In this document: positions 6,805 through 15,909 of the stretch, piece by piece | Layout of the letters: each line of letters opens with the position of its first letter | How positions within the stretch are numbered: position 1 is the first letter of the stretch | NCBI RefSeq assembly: GCF_025717005.1 | Contig: NZ_JAOVZU010000009.1 | Coordinates: 159,452 to 223,451, forward strand | Direction: 5' to 3' | Source: Actinotalea endophytica | GTDB taxonomy: Bacteria > Actinomycetota > Actinomycetes > Actinomycetales > Cellulomonadaceae | DNA: 64,000 bases | Translations under genes and position numbers: made by a program | The notes under the pieces: model-generated | Database searches by the model: none | Told to the model about the DNA's origin: nothing | What the model saw: only the letters and a program-made list of their open reading frames with translations

Positions 6805-9159
6805 ATGACGGCGACCGGCGTACAGGTCGTCGACCGCTCGTCCGTGCGGGTGCACAGCGCCGAGGACGCGGTCGGCGCCGTGCTCTCCGCGCTCGGCGTG
6901 GCCGCGGTGATGCTGCTGGCGGTCTACGCGCACGCCACGACCACCGGGGTCGCCGAGGACGTCCAGGGCATCGACGCGCTGCTCGGGCAGATCCTCGTCG
7001 TGCCGGTCGCGGTGATCGCGGGGATCGTCGCGATCACCGTGCCGGTGATCGTGCTGGTGGACCTCGCGGTCCGCGGTTCGGGGCGTCAGGTCCTCGACGC
7101 GCTGCTCGGCGCGGTCGGTGGGGCCGTCCTCGCGGGCGTCGTGGTGCTCGTCGTGCAGTGGGTCGGCTCGGACGCCCTCGTGCGGGGGCTCGCCGCGCCC
7201 CGCGGTGGAAGCTCGATCCCGCTCGAGTGGGCGACGCTCGCCGGACTGCTCACCGTCGCGGGGCCGCGCTCGGCGCGGCGTCCGGTCGCCTGGTCGCAGA
7301 ACGCGCTCGCGGTCGCGATCGGCGTCCAGCTCGTGGCCGGCCGGGTGTCGCTGCCCGGCGTCGTGATCGCGGTCCTGCTCGGGCGACTGGCCGGCAGCGT
7401 CGTGCGGCTGGTCTCCGGCGTGCCGACCGCACGCGCCTACGGCCCGGCGCTCGTCGAGGGGCTCGGCCGGGTCGGCATCGCACCGCTGCGGCTCGTGCGT
7501 CAGCCCGGTGACGGTCCGCGCACCTACGCCATGACCACGTCCGACGGGCCTCTTGTGCTCACCGTGCTCGACGGCGACCGGCAGGTGCTCGGTGTGCTGA
7601 CCCGACTGTGGCGGTCGCTGCGCCTGCGCGGCATCGAGGGCCGCGCCTGGCAGTCGTTGCGGCAGGCCGCCGAGCGCGCGGCGCTGGTGGCGCACGCGGC
7701 GCGCACCGCGGGCACCCGCACCCCCCAGGTCGTCGCGGTCGGGCAGTCGCGAGACTCGATGCTGCTGGTCACCGAACCCGCGCCGGAGCGAACCCTGGCG
7801 GACCTCGACGACCTGCCGGCCGAGGTCGCCGACGAAGCGCTGGTCGACGCGTGGCGCCAGCTCCGCACGGCGCACCGGGCCGGTCTCGCGCACCGGTCGC
7901 TGGACGCGTCCGCGGTCCGGGTCACCAACGACGGCCAGGCCTGGCTGGTGGGCTGGGCCGACGGCGACATCGCGGTCCCGGACCTGACCCGGCGGATCGA
8001 CGCGGCGCAGCTCCTCGCGGTCCAGGCGCTGACCGCCGGCGAGGCCCGGGCGCTCGACGCCGCCCGTGCGGTGCTGCCCGGCGGTGAGCTCGCCGCGCTG
8101 GCGCCGCTGCTGCAGCCGGTCGTCATGCCTCGCACGACCCGCACGGCGTTGCGGGATCACCAGGACGTCCTCGCCCGGCTCCGCGAGGCACTCGCCGAGG
8201 ACCTCGGCGACGCCGAGATCGCACCGGTACGGCTCACCAGGTTCTCGCTCGGCACGCTGATCACGGTCGTGCTGCCCGTGGTCGCGATCGTCGTGGTGCT
8301 GGCGAAGATCAACGTCGACGAGGTGGTCGCGGCAGTCGAGCAGAGCGACTGGCGCTGGGCCCTGGCCTCCTTCCTGCTCGGGATCGCGACGTTCTTCGGT
8401 GCGGCCCTGACCGTGCAGGCGTTCTCGCCGGTGTCGTTGCCGTTGTGGCGGGTGACGCTGGTCCAGGCCGGGGGAGCGTTCCTCGCGCTGGCGACACCGG
8501 CGCACCTGGGCGCCGGTGCGTTGAACGTGCGGATGATGATGCGTCGCGGCGTGAACGGGGCGCTCGCCGTGGCGACGGTGGCGCTCGTCCAGCTGTCGCA
8601 GTTCGTGGTCACCGTGGTGCTGCTGGTCGTGGTCTCGGTGGCCTCGGGGTCGGAGGCCGCCACGGCGCTGATCCCCAGCGGTGGGACCCTCGAGCTGATC
8701 GCCGCGGCGGTGCTGCTGGTCGCAGCGCTGCTGCTGGTCCCGCAGATCCGGCGCTGGGCGCTGGCCAAGGTCATGCCGATGCTCGAGCAGGTGTGGCCGC
8801 GGCTGATCGACGTGATGGGTCAGCCCGGGCGGGTCGTCGTCGCGGTGGCCGGCAACGCGATCCTCACGCTCGGCTGGGTGCTCGCGTTCGACACCGCGCT
8901 CGCGGCGTTCGGCGTCCATCTCTCGCTCATCCAGGTCGCCGTCATCTACTTCGCGGGGAACCTCGCGGGGTCTGCCGTGCCGACCCCGGGCGGGGTCGGC
9001 GGCATCGAGCTGGCGCTGATCGGTCTGCTCTCCGCGGCCGGCGTGAACGCCGGTGTCGCAGCGTCCGCGGTCCTCCTGTTCCGGGTCGCGACCTACTGGC
9101 TGCAGATCCCGATCGGCTGGCTGGCGATGCGCGTGCTGCGCCGGGTGGGCGAGCTCTAG
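6805..9159 (+). CDS. Lysyl-PG synthase TM-domain (UPF0104/MprF-like) protein with pseudokinase region
   Basis: 784 residues in three parts. Residues 1-215 hold about six membrane helices. Residues about 225-465 are soluble and look like a degenerate aminoglycoside/Ser-Thr kinase lobe: LRTAHRAGLAHRSLDASAVRV stands where HRDLxxxN is expected, and WLVGWADG where DFG is expected. Residues about 480-784 are the flippase domain typical of MprF/AglD-like proteins, with AVPTPGGVGGIELALIGLL near the C-terminus. The MprF aminoacyl-transferase domain is absent, so lysyl-lipid synthesis is unlikely and lipid or glycolipid translocation is more plausible. The missing HRD Asp argues for a pseudokinase or ligand-binding role. 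Single gene with its own promoter. Confidence 0.8.
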   Translation: MTATGVQVVDRSSVRVHSAEDAVGAVLSALGVAAVMLLAVYAHATTTGVAEDVQGIDALLGQILVVPVAVIAGIVAITVPVIVLVDLAVRGSGRQVLDALLGAVGGAVLAGVVVLVVQWVGSDALVRGLAAPRGGSSIPLEWATLAGLLTVAGPRSARRPVAWSQNALAVAIGVQLVAGRVSLPGVVIAVLLGRLAGSVVRLVSGVPTARAYGPALVEGLGRVGIAPLRLVRQPGDGPRTYAMTTSDGPLVLTVLDGDRQVLGVLTRLWRSLRLRGIEGRAWQSLRQAAERAALVAHAARTAGTRTPQVVAVGQSRDSMLLVTEPAPERTLADLDDLPAEVADEALVDAWRQLRTAHRAGLAHRSLDASAVRVTNDGQAWLVGWADGDIAVPDLTRRIDAAQLLAVQALTAGEARALDAARAVLPGGELAALAPLLQPVVMPRTTRTALRDHQDVLARLREALAEDLGDAEIAPVRLTRFSLGTLITVVLPVVAIVVVLAKINVDEVVAAVEQSDWRWALASFLLGIATFFGAALTVQAFSPVSLPLWRVTLVQAGGAFLALATPAHLGAGALNVRMMMRRGVNGALAVATVALVQLSQFVVTVVLLVVVSVASGSEAATALIPSGGTLELIAAAVLLVAALLLVPQIRRWALAKVMPMLEQVWPRLIDVMGQPGRVVVAVAGNAILTLGWVLAFDTALAAFGVHLSLIQVAVIYFAGNLAGSAVPTPGGVGGIELALIGLLSAAGVNAGVAASAVLLFRVATYWLQIPIGWLAMRVLRRVGEL

Positions 9160-9223
9160 CGGCCCGTCCGTCGACCTCGCGGGGCGTCCGAGCGCACGGT
9201 CCGGGGTCCTGCTGCGCGATCAC

Positions 9224-9229
9224 TAGGAT
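9224..9229 (+). promoter_or_regulatory. -10 element of metG
   Basis: TAGGAT ends eight bases before ATG 9238, consistent with a leaderless or nearly leaderless mRNA. Confidence 0.5.
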
Positions 9230-9237
9230 CGGGGGCC

Positions 9238-11055
9238 ATGGCCCACATCCTGTCCGCCGTCGCATGGCCCTACGCGAACGGTCCTCGTCACATCGGCCAC
9301 GTCGCCGGCTTCGGTGTCCCGTCCGACGTGTTCAGCCGCTACATGCGGATGGCCGGCCACGACGTGCTGATGGTCTCCGGCACCGACGAGCACGGCACAC
9401 CGATCCTGGTGCAGGCCGACAAGGAGGGCGTCTCCGCCAAGGACCTCGCGGACAAGAACAACGCGATCATCGTCCAGGACCTGGTGGACCTCGGGCTGTC
9501 CTACGACCTGTTCACCCGCACCACGACCGGCAACCACTACGGCACGGTGCAGGAGCTGTTCACCACGGTGCACCGCAACGGCTACATGGTCGAGCAGACC
9601 ACCCAGGCGGCGATCAGCCCGTCGACCGGTCGCACGCTGCCGGACCGCTACATCGAGGGCACCTGCCCGATCTGCGGCTACACCGAGGCCCGCGGCGACC
9701 AGTGCGACAACTGCGGCAACCAGCTCGACCCGACCGACCTGATCGACCCGCGCTCGAAGATCAACGGCGAGACGCCCGAGTTCGTCGAGACGCAGCACTT
9801 CTTCCTCGACCTGCCGGCGCTGGCCGGCGCGCTGGGTACCTGGCTCGACGGCCGCGAGGCCACCGGGCTGTGGCGCCCGAACGTGATCAAGTTCAGCCAG
9901 CACCTGCTCGAGGAGGTCCGCCCCCGGGCGATGACCCGGGACATCGACTGGGGCATCCCGATCCCCCTCGAGGGGTGGCGTGAGCAGCCGACGAAGCGGC
10001 TGTACGTCTGGTTCGACGCGGTGATCGGGTACCTCTCGGCGAGCATCGAGTGGGCGCGCCGCCTCGGCGACCCCGAGCGCTGGCGTGACTGGTGGAACGA
10101 CCCCGAGGCCCTGTCGTACTACTTCATGGGCAAGGACAACATCGTCTTCCACTCCCAGATCTGGCCGGCCGAGCTGCTCGGCTACAACGGCCAGGGCGAC
10201 CGGGGCGGCGAGCCGGGCCGGTACGGCACGCTGAACCTGCCGACCGAGGTGGTCTCCAGCGAGTTCATGACGATGGAGTCCAAGCAGTTCTCGACGTCCC
10301 GCGGCCACGTGATCCTGGTCGGGGACATGCTCGCGCGGTACCAGCCCGACGCGCTGCGCTACTTCATCAGTGCCGCGGGACCGGAGACCTCCGACTCCGA
10401 CTTCACCTGGTCGGAGTTCGTCCAGCGGACGAACTCCGAGCTGGTGGCCGGCTGGGGCAACCTGGTCAACCGCACCGCGACGATGATCGCCAAGAGCTTC
10501 GGCGAGATCCCGGCCGCCGGGCCGCTCGAGCCGGTCGACGAGGCCGTGCTGGCTGCCGTCCGGACCGGGTTCGACACGGTGGGTGGGCTGATCGGCCGCC
10601 ACCGGCAGCGCGCCGCGATCGCCGAGGCCATGCGCGTCGTCGGCGAGGTGAACAAGTACCTGACGGCGACCGAGCCCTACAAGATGAAGGACGAGTCGCA
10701 GCGCGAACGTCTCGGCACGGTGCTGCACGTCGCGGCGCAGTGCGTGCAGGACTGCAACACGCTGCTCGCGCCGTTCCTGCCGCACTCCGCGAACCGCGTC
10801 CACCAGGTCCTCGGCGGCGAGGGCGAGCTCATGCCGATGCCTCGCGCGGAGCAGGTCACCGAGCTCGACCCGGACAACGGCGCCGGTCTGGCGACGTACA
10901 CGATCATCACCGGCGACTACTCCGGGACGCCCGCGTGGGAGTCCCGCCCGGTGCAGGTCGGCGCGCCGGTGGCCAAGCCGACCCCGGTGTTCACCAAGCT
11001 CGACCCGTCCGTGGTCGACGAGGAGATCGCTCGCCTGGCCTCGACCGAGCAGTGA
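9238..11055 (+). CDS. metG: Methionyl-tRNA synthetase
   Basis: 605 residues, class I aminoacyl-tRNA synthetase charging tRNA-Met with methionine. The HIGH motif appears as PRHIGH (residues 16-21). The zinc-binding knuckle CPICGY...CDNCGNQ is at about 142-165. The KMSKS loop appears as KQFSTSRG (about 349-356), the form usual in many actinobacteria. The anticodon-binding helical domain follows; no C-terminal tRNA-binding EMAP domain is seen. tatD starts ten bases after the stop, the same order as in mycobacteria. Confidence 0.97.
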   Translation: MAHILSAVAWPYANGPRHIGHVAGFGVPSDVFSRYMRMAGHDVLMVSGTDEHGTPILVQADKEGVSAKDLADKNNAIIVQDLVDLGLSYDLFTRTTTGNHYGTVQELFTTVHRNGYMVEQTTQAAISPSTGRTLPDRYIEGTCPICGYTEARGDQCDNCGNQLDPTDLIDPRSKINGETPEFVETQHFFLDLPALAGALGTWLDGREATGLWRPNVIKFSQHLLEEVRPRAMTRDIDWGIPIPLEGWREQPTKRLYVWFDAVIGYLSASIEWARRLGDPERWRDWWNDPEALSYYFMGKDNIVFHSQIWPAELLGYNGQGDRGGEPGRYGTLNLPTEVVSSEFMTMESKQFSTSRGHVILVGDMLARYQPDALRYFISAAGPETSDSDFTWSEFVQRTNSELVAGWGNLVNRTATMIAKSFGEIPAAGPLEPVDEAVLAAVRTGFDTVGGLIGRHRQRAAIAEAMRVVGEVNKYLTATEPYKMKDESQRERLGTVLHVAAQCVQDCNTLLAPFLPHSANRVHQVLGGEGELMPMPRAEQVTELDPDNGAGLATYTIITGDYSGTPAWESRPVQVGAPVAKPTPVFTKLDPSVVDEEIARLASTEQ

Positions 11056-11065
11056 GCCCGCGCCC

Positions 11066-12034
11066 GTGAGCCGCAAGCGGCGCGACCGGTCGTGGCCCGG
11101 CGTCCCCGAGCCGCTGCCCCACCCTCTCGTCGACAACCACACCCACCTCGACCACGTGCTCGAGGTGACCGACGGGTTCGGCTGGCGGGAACGGTCCGCG
11201 GACGGTCCCGGCCGGGCGTGGCTGGACCGCGAGCCGCGGGTGGCCGACCACCTGGAGCTGGCCGCCCGGACCGGGGTCACCCGGCTGGTGCAGATCGGCT
11301 GCGACCTGCCGGCGATCGCCTGGACCGAGCGCACGCTCGCCGACCCGGCCGTCGCGCCGGCGCTGCTCGGTGGCGTCGCCATCCACCCGAACGAGGCCGT
11401 GCTGCACGCGGGCGTGCGGGAGGTCGCACCGGACGGCCTGGACCCGGACCCGCGCCCGCACCACGACGTGCCACTGGCCGACGCGATCGCCGAGGTCGCC
11501 CGGGTCGCCGCGGCCGACCCGAGGGTCCGGGTGATCGGCGAGACCGGCCTCGACTTCTTCCGGGCGGGCGAGGCGGGGCGCGCGGTGCAGCGCGAGGCGT
11601 TCCGGGCGCACATCGCGCTCGCCAAGGAGCTGGACCTGGTGCTGCAGATCCACGACCGGGACGCGCACGCCGAGGTGGTCGAGGTGCTGCTCGCCGACGG
11701 CGCTCCACCACGCACGGTGTTCCACTGCTTCTCGGGCGACGCCGAGCTGGCCCGGACCTGCGCCGAGCACGGCTGGTACGCGTCGTTCGCCGGCCCGGTC
11801 GGCTACCCCGGGTCGGCCGATCTGCGCGCCGCGCTGCACGCGACGCCGCCCGGCCTGCTGCTCCTCGAGACCGACGCGCCCTACCTGCCGCCGCATCCGT
11901 GGCGCGGTCGCCCGAACGGCCCGTACCTGGTCGCGGAGACGGCACGGCAGGTCGCCGACGAGCTGGGCACGGCTCTCGAGCGGCTGTGCGAGCAGGTCTG
12001 GCGCACGAGCACGGAGCTCTACGGACCCTGGTGA
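11066..12034 (+). CDS. tatD: TatD-family metal-dependent hydrolase
   Basis: 322 residues with a GTG start. It is a TIM-barrel amidohydrolase-superfamily DNase. Metal ligands are visible: LVDNHTHLDH near the N-terminus (HxH), GETGLDFFR with the bridging Glu, LQIHDRDAH, VFHCFSGD, and LLETDAPYLPP with the terminal Asp. It is somewhat longer than E. coli TatD (260 aa) because of an N-terminal extension and inserts. It follows metG closely and precedes the lytic enzyme genes, so it may be co-transcribed with metG. Confidence 0.93.
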   Translation: MSRKRRDRSWPGVPEPLPHPLVDNHTHLDHVLEVTDGFGWRERSADGPGRAWLDREPRVADHLELAARTGVTRLVQIGCDLPAIAWTERTLADPAVAPALLGGVAIHPNEAVLHAGVREVAPDGLDPDPRPHHDVPLADAIAEVARVAAADPRVRVIGETGLDFFRAGEAGRAVQREAFRAHIALAKELDLVLQIHDRDAHAEVVEVLLADGAPPRTVFHCFSGDAELARTCAEHGWYASFAGPVGYPGSADLRAALHATPPGLLLLETDAPYLPPHPWRGRPNGPYLVAETARQVADELGTALERLCEQVWRTSTELYGPW

Positions 12035-12089
12035 GGGTCCGATTCCTCCCGTCGTGCCCCGCTCGGGACCTTCTCCGCTTTCGCCGACC

Positions 12090-12108
12090 GTGTCCATTCC
12101 GTTACCGT
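12090..12108 (+). promoter_or_regulatory. Promoter with GTAAC-type direct repeat upstream of SLT gene
   Basis: Read on the minus strand, 12105-12090 is GTAAC-GGAATG-GACAC, and the plus-strand -10 TACCGT (12103-12108) overlaps it. The same arrangement recurs before the second lytic enzyme gene (13416-13434). GTAAC/GTCAC direct repeats resemble MtrA sites from mycobacteria, but the spacing here is one base longer than the form I recall, so the regulator is only a suggestion. Confidence 0.4.
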
Positions 12109-12142
12109 TCTTCGGTCCGTGCCTGCTCCGGAGAGACGACTG

Positions 12143-13321
12143 ATGCGACTGCCGACCACCGTGCGACGCCCCGCGAGGGTGTCCGCACGCACGCGTCTGG
12201 TCGCGCAGACCCTGGTGCTGACCGCGGTCGTGGCGGGCACCACCGGCTTCGCCGCACTGCACAAGCAGGTCACCCTCGAGGTCGACGGGTACGCCGCGCC
12301 GGTGACCCTCTACGGCCGCACCGTCGCCGACGTGCTGGCCGCGCGCGGCGTCGAGGTCGGTGAGCACGACCTGGTCACGCCGGCCCTGGACGCGACCGTC
12401 TCGAGCGACAGCCGGGTGGTCGTCCAGCACGCCCGCGAGCTGCAGGTGGTCGTGGACGGGCAGGAGCGCACCGTGTGGAGCACGGCGCTCACGGTCGGCG
12501 GCGTGGTCGACGAGCTCGGCCTGCGCGACTCGCGGACCTCGGTGTCCCGATCCTCGGCACCGGGTCGTGACGTGCTGCGGCTGTCGACGCTGAAGCAGGT
12601 GCACGTCGCGGTCGACGGTTCCACGCTCGACCTGAGCACCACGGGCGCCACCGTGCGCGAGGTCCTCGCCGACGCCGGGGTCGTGCTCGGTGAGCACGAC
12701 CTGGTCTCGGTGCCGCTGGACGCGGCCGCGGTGGACGGGCTGGTCGTGATGGTCACCCGGGTGCAGACGGTGATCGGGTCGCAGACCGAGACCACTCCGT
12801 TCCAGACGGTCCGCCAGGACGACGCCTCGCTGCTCAAGGGCAACGAGGTCACGGCGACGCGCGGCCAGGACGGATCCGCCGTCGTCACCTACGAGGCGTA
12901 CACGGTGGACGGTGTCGAGATCGGGCGGACCGTGCTGACCGAGTCGGTGCTCACCGAACCGGTCGACGAGGTGATCCGGGTCGGCACCGGCGAGCTGCCG
13001 CAGGTGGCCGCGGTCGAGCCGGGCACGGCGCGCGCGGTCGGCCTGGAGATGGTGCTGGCCCGGGGCTGGGACCAGCAGCAGTTCGCCTGCCTCGACTCGC
13101 TGTGGTCGCGGGAGAGCGGCTGGCGGGTGAACGCGAGCAACGCGTCGAGCGGCGCGTACGGCATCCCGCAGGCGCTGCCCGGCTCGAAGATGGCCGCGTT
13201 CGGTGCCGACTGGCGCACCAACCCGGCGACCCAGATCGCCTGGGGCCTGAGCTACATCTCGGGGCGGTACGGCACACCGTGCGGCGCGTGGGGCTTCTTC
13301 CAGTCGCACAACTGGTACTGA
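12143..13321 (+). CDS. DUF348/G5-domain cell-wall lytic transglycosylase-like protein
   Basis: 392 residues from ATG 12143, which has the ribosome-binding site GGAGAGACG; an in-frame GTG at 12119 lacks one. A membrane anchor or signal (about residues 15-38) leads to three DUF348 ubiquitin-like repeats (LHKQVTLEVDGYAAPVTLYG; LQVVVDGQERTVWSTALTV; VHVAVDGSTLDLSTTGATV). A G5 domain (about 205-285) follows, then a C-terminal SLT-type muramidase domain (LDSLWSRESGWRVNASN, SGAYGIPQALPGSKMA, ISGRYGTPCGAW). This is the RpfB architecture with an SLT-like enzyme in place of the canonical Rpf catalytic domain. It likely cleaves peptidoglycan at the cell surface. Confidence 0.88.
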   Translation: MRLPTTVRRPARVSARTRLVAQTLVLTAVVAGTTGFAALHKQVTLEVDGYAAPVTLYGRTVADVLAARGVEVGEHDLVTPALDATVSSDSRVVVQHARELQVVVDGQERTVWSTALTVGGVVDELGLRDSRTSVSRSSAPGRDVLRLSTLKQVHVAVDGSTLDLSTTGATVREVLADAGVVLGEHDLVSVPLDAAAVDGLVVMVTRVQTVIGSQTETTPFQTVRQDDASLLKGNEVTATRGQDGSAVVTYEAYTVDGVEIGRTVLTESVLTEPVDEVIRVGTGELPQVAAVEPGTARAVGLEMVLARGWDQQQFACLDSLWSRESGWRVNASNASSGAYGIPQALPGSKMAAFGADWRTNPATQIAWGLSYISGRYGTPCGAWGFFQSHNWY

Positions 13322-13415
13322 CGGTCGCCCGGGCGCCGAGGCCCGTCCGGCCGGCACCCGCGCAGGTGCTCACCTTGATCTGCACACACCTCTCACACCG
13401 TGGGTCGAATCTCAG

Positions 13416-13434
13416 GTCACGATTCGGTTACGGT
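13416..13434 (+). promoter_or_regulatory. Promoter with matching GTAAC-type repeat upstream of rpf
   Basis: Minus strand 13431-13416 reads GTAAC-CGAATC-GTGAC; the plus-strand -10 TACGGT (13429-13434) overlaps it. Repeat spacing and -10 placement match the element at 12090-12108. It implies a leader of roughly 175 nt before the proposed GTG start of the rpf gene. I looked for a ydaO/c-di-AMP riboswitch in that leader and found no recognisable core. Confidence 0.4.
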
Positions 13435-13616
13435 CGATGCAGGCGTCGTCAGAGGCGCTGCAGCCCCCGCCCGTGAGCGGTGGGCCCGACGGCCGGATCA
13501 GGGAGTCCGGACCAGCCGGACCGTGGTCATGGACCCGGTCATCCCCCCTTCTTGTCGGCTGGGCGCCAGTAGTGGCGCAGCTCCCTGTGCCCGGATGGCA
13601 CGACGACTGGATCTCG

Positions 13617-14852
13617 GTGACCTTCTCCGCTCTGCGCCGCGTGTTCGCGCGACCCACGCCCTCCAGCACCACCCCTGACCAGACCCCCGAACAGACCCCC
13701 GACCAGGCCCCCGGCGAGACCGCCGAGACGGGCACCACCCGACCGCTGGCCCGACGACTGCGCGTCCCGGTCGTGATCGCGACCGCCGGGGCGCTCGCGC
13801 TCACCGGCGGCGGCATCGCGCTCGCCCAGGCGCACAAGGTCGTGACGCTCGACATCGACGGCGCGACCCAGCAGGTCTCCACCTTCGCCGGTGACGTCGA
13901 CGGCCTGCTCGCCGCGCAAGGTGTCGAGCTCGGCGAGCACGACTCGCTCTCGCCGGCCGGCACGACGGCGCTGCAGGACGGAACCGCGGTCGTGGTGCGC
14001 CACGGCCACGAGCTCACGCTCTCCGTGGACGGCACGGAGCAGACGGTCTGGTCGACGGCGCTGTCCGCGCAGGACGCGCTCGACTCGTTGGCGCTGCGCG
14101 GCGAGGACGTCCGGCTCATGGTGTCCCGGTCGCACGACCGCGCCGAGCTCCCCGTCGACCTGACGGTGAGCGGCTCGGTCGACGTCGTCGCCGACGGCCG
14201 GACCACCACCGTCGACGGCGCACAGAGCCTCGCCGACGCACTGGGCAAGGCACAGGTGCTCCTCGCCACCCCGGACCGGGTGCAGATCCTGCCGTCCGGG
14301 GACGCGGGACGGTTGACCGTCCTCGTGCAGCGGGTCGTGGTCCACGAGACCACCGAGACCCAGGCGATCGACTTCGACACCGAGACGCGGTCCACCGACA
14401 GCCTGTACAAGGGGCAGAGCCGCACCGTGACCCAGGGTGTCGCGGGTGAGCGGACGCTCACCTACGAGGTCACGCTCGTGGACGGTACCGAGGAGTCCCG
14501 GACCCAGCTCGGCGACGACGTGACCACCGAGCCGGTCACGGCCGTCGTCGAGGTCGGCACGAAGGCGCGGCCGGTGGCCACGACCTCGTCGAGCTCGTCG
14601 AGCACCGTGAGCGGCGACGTCTGGGCCCGGCTCGCGCAGTGCGAGTCCGGCGGCAACCCCACGGCGGTGTCCTCGAACGGCCTCTACTACGGGCTGTACC
14701 AGTTCTCGCTGCCGACCTGGCGTGCGATGGGTGGCTCCGGCCTGCCGAGCCAGGCGTCGGCCGCCGAGCAGACCCAGCGGGCGCAGGCGCTGCAGGCACG
14801 TTCCGGCTGGGGCCAGTGGCCCTACTGCTCGGCCAAGCTCGGCCTGCGCTGA
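13617..14852 (+). CDS. rpfB: Resuscitation-promoting factor (RpfB-like)
   Basis: 411 residues from the GTG at 13617. The start is uncertain: the frame is open back to ATG 13437, but that sequence lies inside or next to the promoter and does not look like protein. A Pro/Thr/Glu-rich cytoplasmic segment leads to a membrane helix (PVVIATAGALALTGGGIALA). DUF348 repeats (VTLDIDGATQQVSTFAGDV; LTLSVDGTEQTVWSTALS; a third near VDVVADGRTTTVDGA) and a G5 domain follow. A Ser-rich linker precedes the Rpf transglycosylase domain: WARLAQCESGGNPTAVSSNG with the catalytic Glu, YYGLYQFSLPTWRAMGG, and WGQWPYCSAKLGL with the paired Cys. It precedes rsmA and ispE as in M. tuberculosis (Rv1009-Rv1011). Confidence 0.92.
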   Translation: MTFSALRRVFARPTPSSTTPDQTPEQTPDQAPGETAETGTTRPLARRLRVPVVIATAGALALTGGGIALAQAHKVVTLDIDGATQQVSTFAGDVDGLLAAQGVELGEHDSLSPAGTTALQDGTAVVVRHGHELTLSVDGTEQTVWSTALSAQDALDSLALRGEDVRLMVSRSHDRAELPVDLTVSGSVDVVADGRTTTVDGAQSLADALGKAQVLLATPDRVQILPSGDAGRLTVLVQRVVVHETTETQAIDFDTETRSTDSLYKGQSRTVTQGVAGERTLTYEVTLVDGTEESRTQLGDDVTTEPVTAVVEVGTKARPVATTSSSSSSTVSGDVWARLAQCESGGNPTAVSSNGLYYGLYQFSLPTWRAMGGSGLPSQASAAEQTQRAQALQARSGWGQWPYCSAKLGLR

Positions 14853-14934
14853 GCCACCGGGCGAGCGGAGTCCCGAGGTCCGGTCCCACGACGGGGGCCG
14901 GACCTCGGCGCGTTCGGGCGCGGCCGTCTGGCCC

Positions 14935-14940
14935 TAGGCT
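14935..14940 (+). promoter_or_regulatory. -10 element of rsmA (leaderless)
   Basis: TAGGCT ends six bases before ATG 14947, the spacing expected for a leaderless mRNA. Confidence 0.5.
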
Positions 14941-14946
14941 CGCGGC

Positions 14947-15816
14947 ATGACCCAGGCGTTGCTCGGACCGAGCCAGGTGCGCGAGCTGGCCGGTGCGCTC
15001 GGCGTGCACCCGACCAAGACCCTCGGGCAGAACTTCGTGGTGGACCCGGGCACCGTGCGCAAGATCGTCCGGGTCGCGCGGGTGTCGGCGGGTGAGCGCG
15101 TCGTCGAGGTCGGCCCGGGGCTCGGCTCGCTCACCCTGGGGCTGCTCGAGGCCGGGGCGTCGGTGGTGGCCGTCGAGATCGACCCGGTCCTGGCGGGCGC
15201 GTTGCCGAGCACGGTCGCGTCCCGGCTGCCCGAGGCCGCCGACCGGCTCACGGTCGTCGGCGCCGACGCCCTCGACGTCCGGGAGCTGCCCGACCCGGCG
15301 CCGACCGCCCTGGTCGCGAACCTGCCGTACAACGTCGCGGTGCCGGTGCTGCTCTCCTTCCTCGAGCGGTTCGACTCGCTCGAGCGCGTGCTCGTGATGG
15401 TCCAGGCCGAGGTCGCCGACCGGCTGGTCGCCGCGCCCGGGTCGCGCACGTACGGCATCCCGTCGGTCAAGGCCGCCTGGTACGCGCACGCCCGCCCGGC
15501 CGGGCCGATCGGCCGTGCGGTGTTCTGGCCCGTGCCGCGGGTCGACTCCGCGCTCGTCTCGCTCGAGCGCCGACCCGTCCCGGTGACCGCTGTGACCCGC
15601 GAGCAGGTGTTCACCGTCGTCGACGCGGCGTTCGCGCAGCGACGCAAGATGCTGCGCTCGGCGCTGGCCGGGCTGGCCGGGTCGTCGGCCGCCGCCGCGG
15701 AGGCGCTGGCTGCAGCCGGCGTCGAGCCGACCGACCGTGGCGAACGCCTCACCGTGGAGCAGTTCGCCGCCGTCACCGAACGGCTGGTCGCTGCCGGGGT
15801 CGCGCTCGGTGGCTGA
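14947..15816 (+). CDS. rsmA: 16S rRNA (adenine-1518/1519 N6)-dimethyltransferase
   Basis: 289 residues. KsgA/RsmA dimethylates two adenines in helix 45 of 16S rRNA. Motifs: [17 protein letters not shown] (N-terminal GQNFL-type motif), [16 protein letters not shown] (SAM motif I), [11 protein letters not shown] (motif II), and [15 protein letters not shown], the NLPY catalytic motif IV. The C-terminal helical domain with [15 protein letters not shown] is intact. It sits between rpf and ispE, the conserved actinobacterial order. Confidence 0.96.
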   Translation: MTQALLGPSQVRELAGALGVHPTKTLGQNFVVDPGTVRKIVRVARVSAGERVVEVGPGLGSLTLGLLEAGASVVAVEIDPVLAGALPSTVASRLPEAADRLTVVGADALDVRELPDPAPTALVANLPYNVAVPVLLSFLERFDSLERVLVMVQAEVADRLVAAPGSRTYGIPSVKAAWYAHARPAGPIGRAVFWPVPRVDSALVSLERRPVPVTAVTREQVFTVVDAAFAQRRKMLRSALAGLAGSSAAAAEALAAAGVEPTDRGERLTVEQFAAVTERLVAAGVALGG

Positions 15817-15909
15817 GCCGCGCGTGGCCTCCCGGTCGGGCGGGGCCGTTGCGGTACCCGCCCGCGGACCCGCGAGCAGGCCCGCGGGCACCGTGCCAGA
15901 GTGGGCGTC

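Noticed and set aside
6214..8919. Minus-strand 901-codon frame opposite the sugar dehydrogenase and flippase genes
   Set aside because: His/Arg/Asp-rich low-complexity product typical of antisense frames in GC-rich DNA.
13437..13616. Upstream extension of the rpf gene to ATG 13437
   Set aside because: It begins within a few bases of the -10 and the predicted peptide looks like translated leader; GTG 13617 starts a normal cytoplasmic segment and anchor.
13435..13616. c-di-AMP (ydaO) riboswitch in the rpf leader
   Set aside because: Expected from other actinobacterial rpf genes, but I could not find the conserved core strings.
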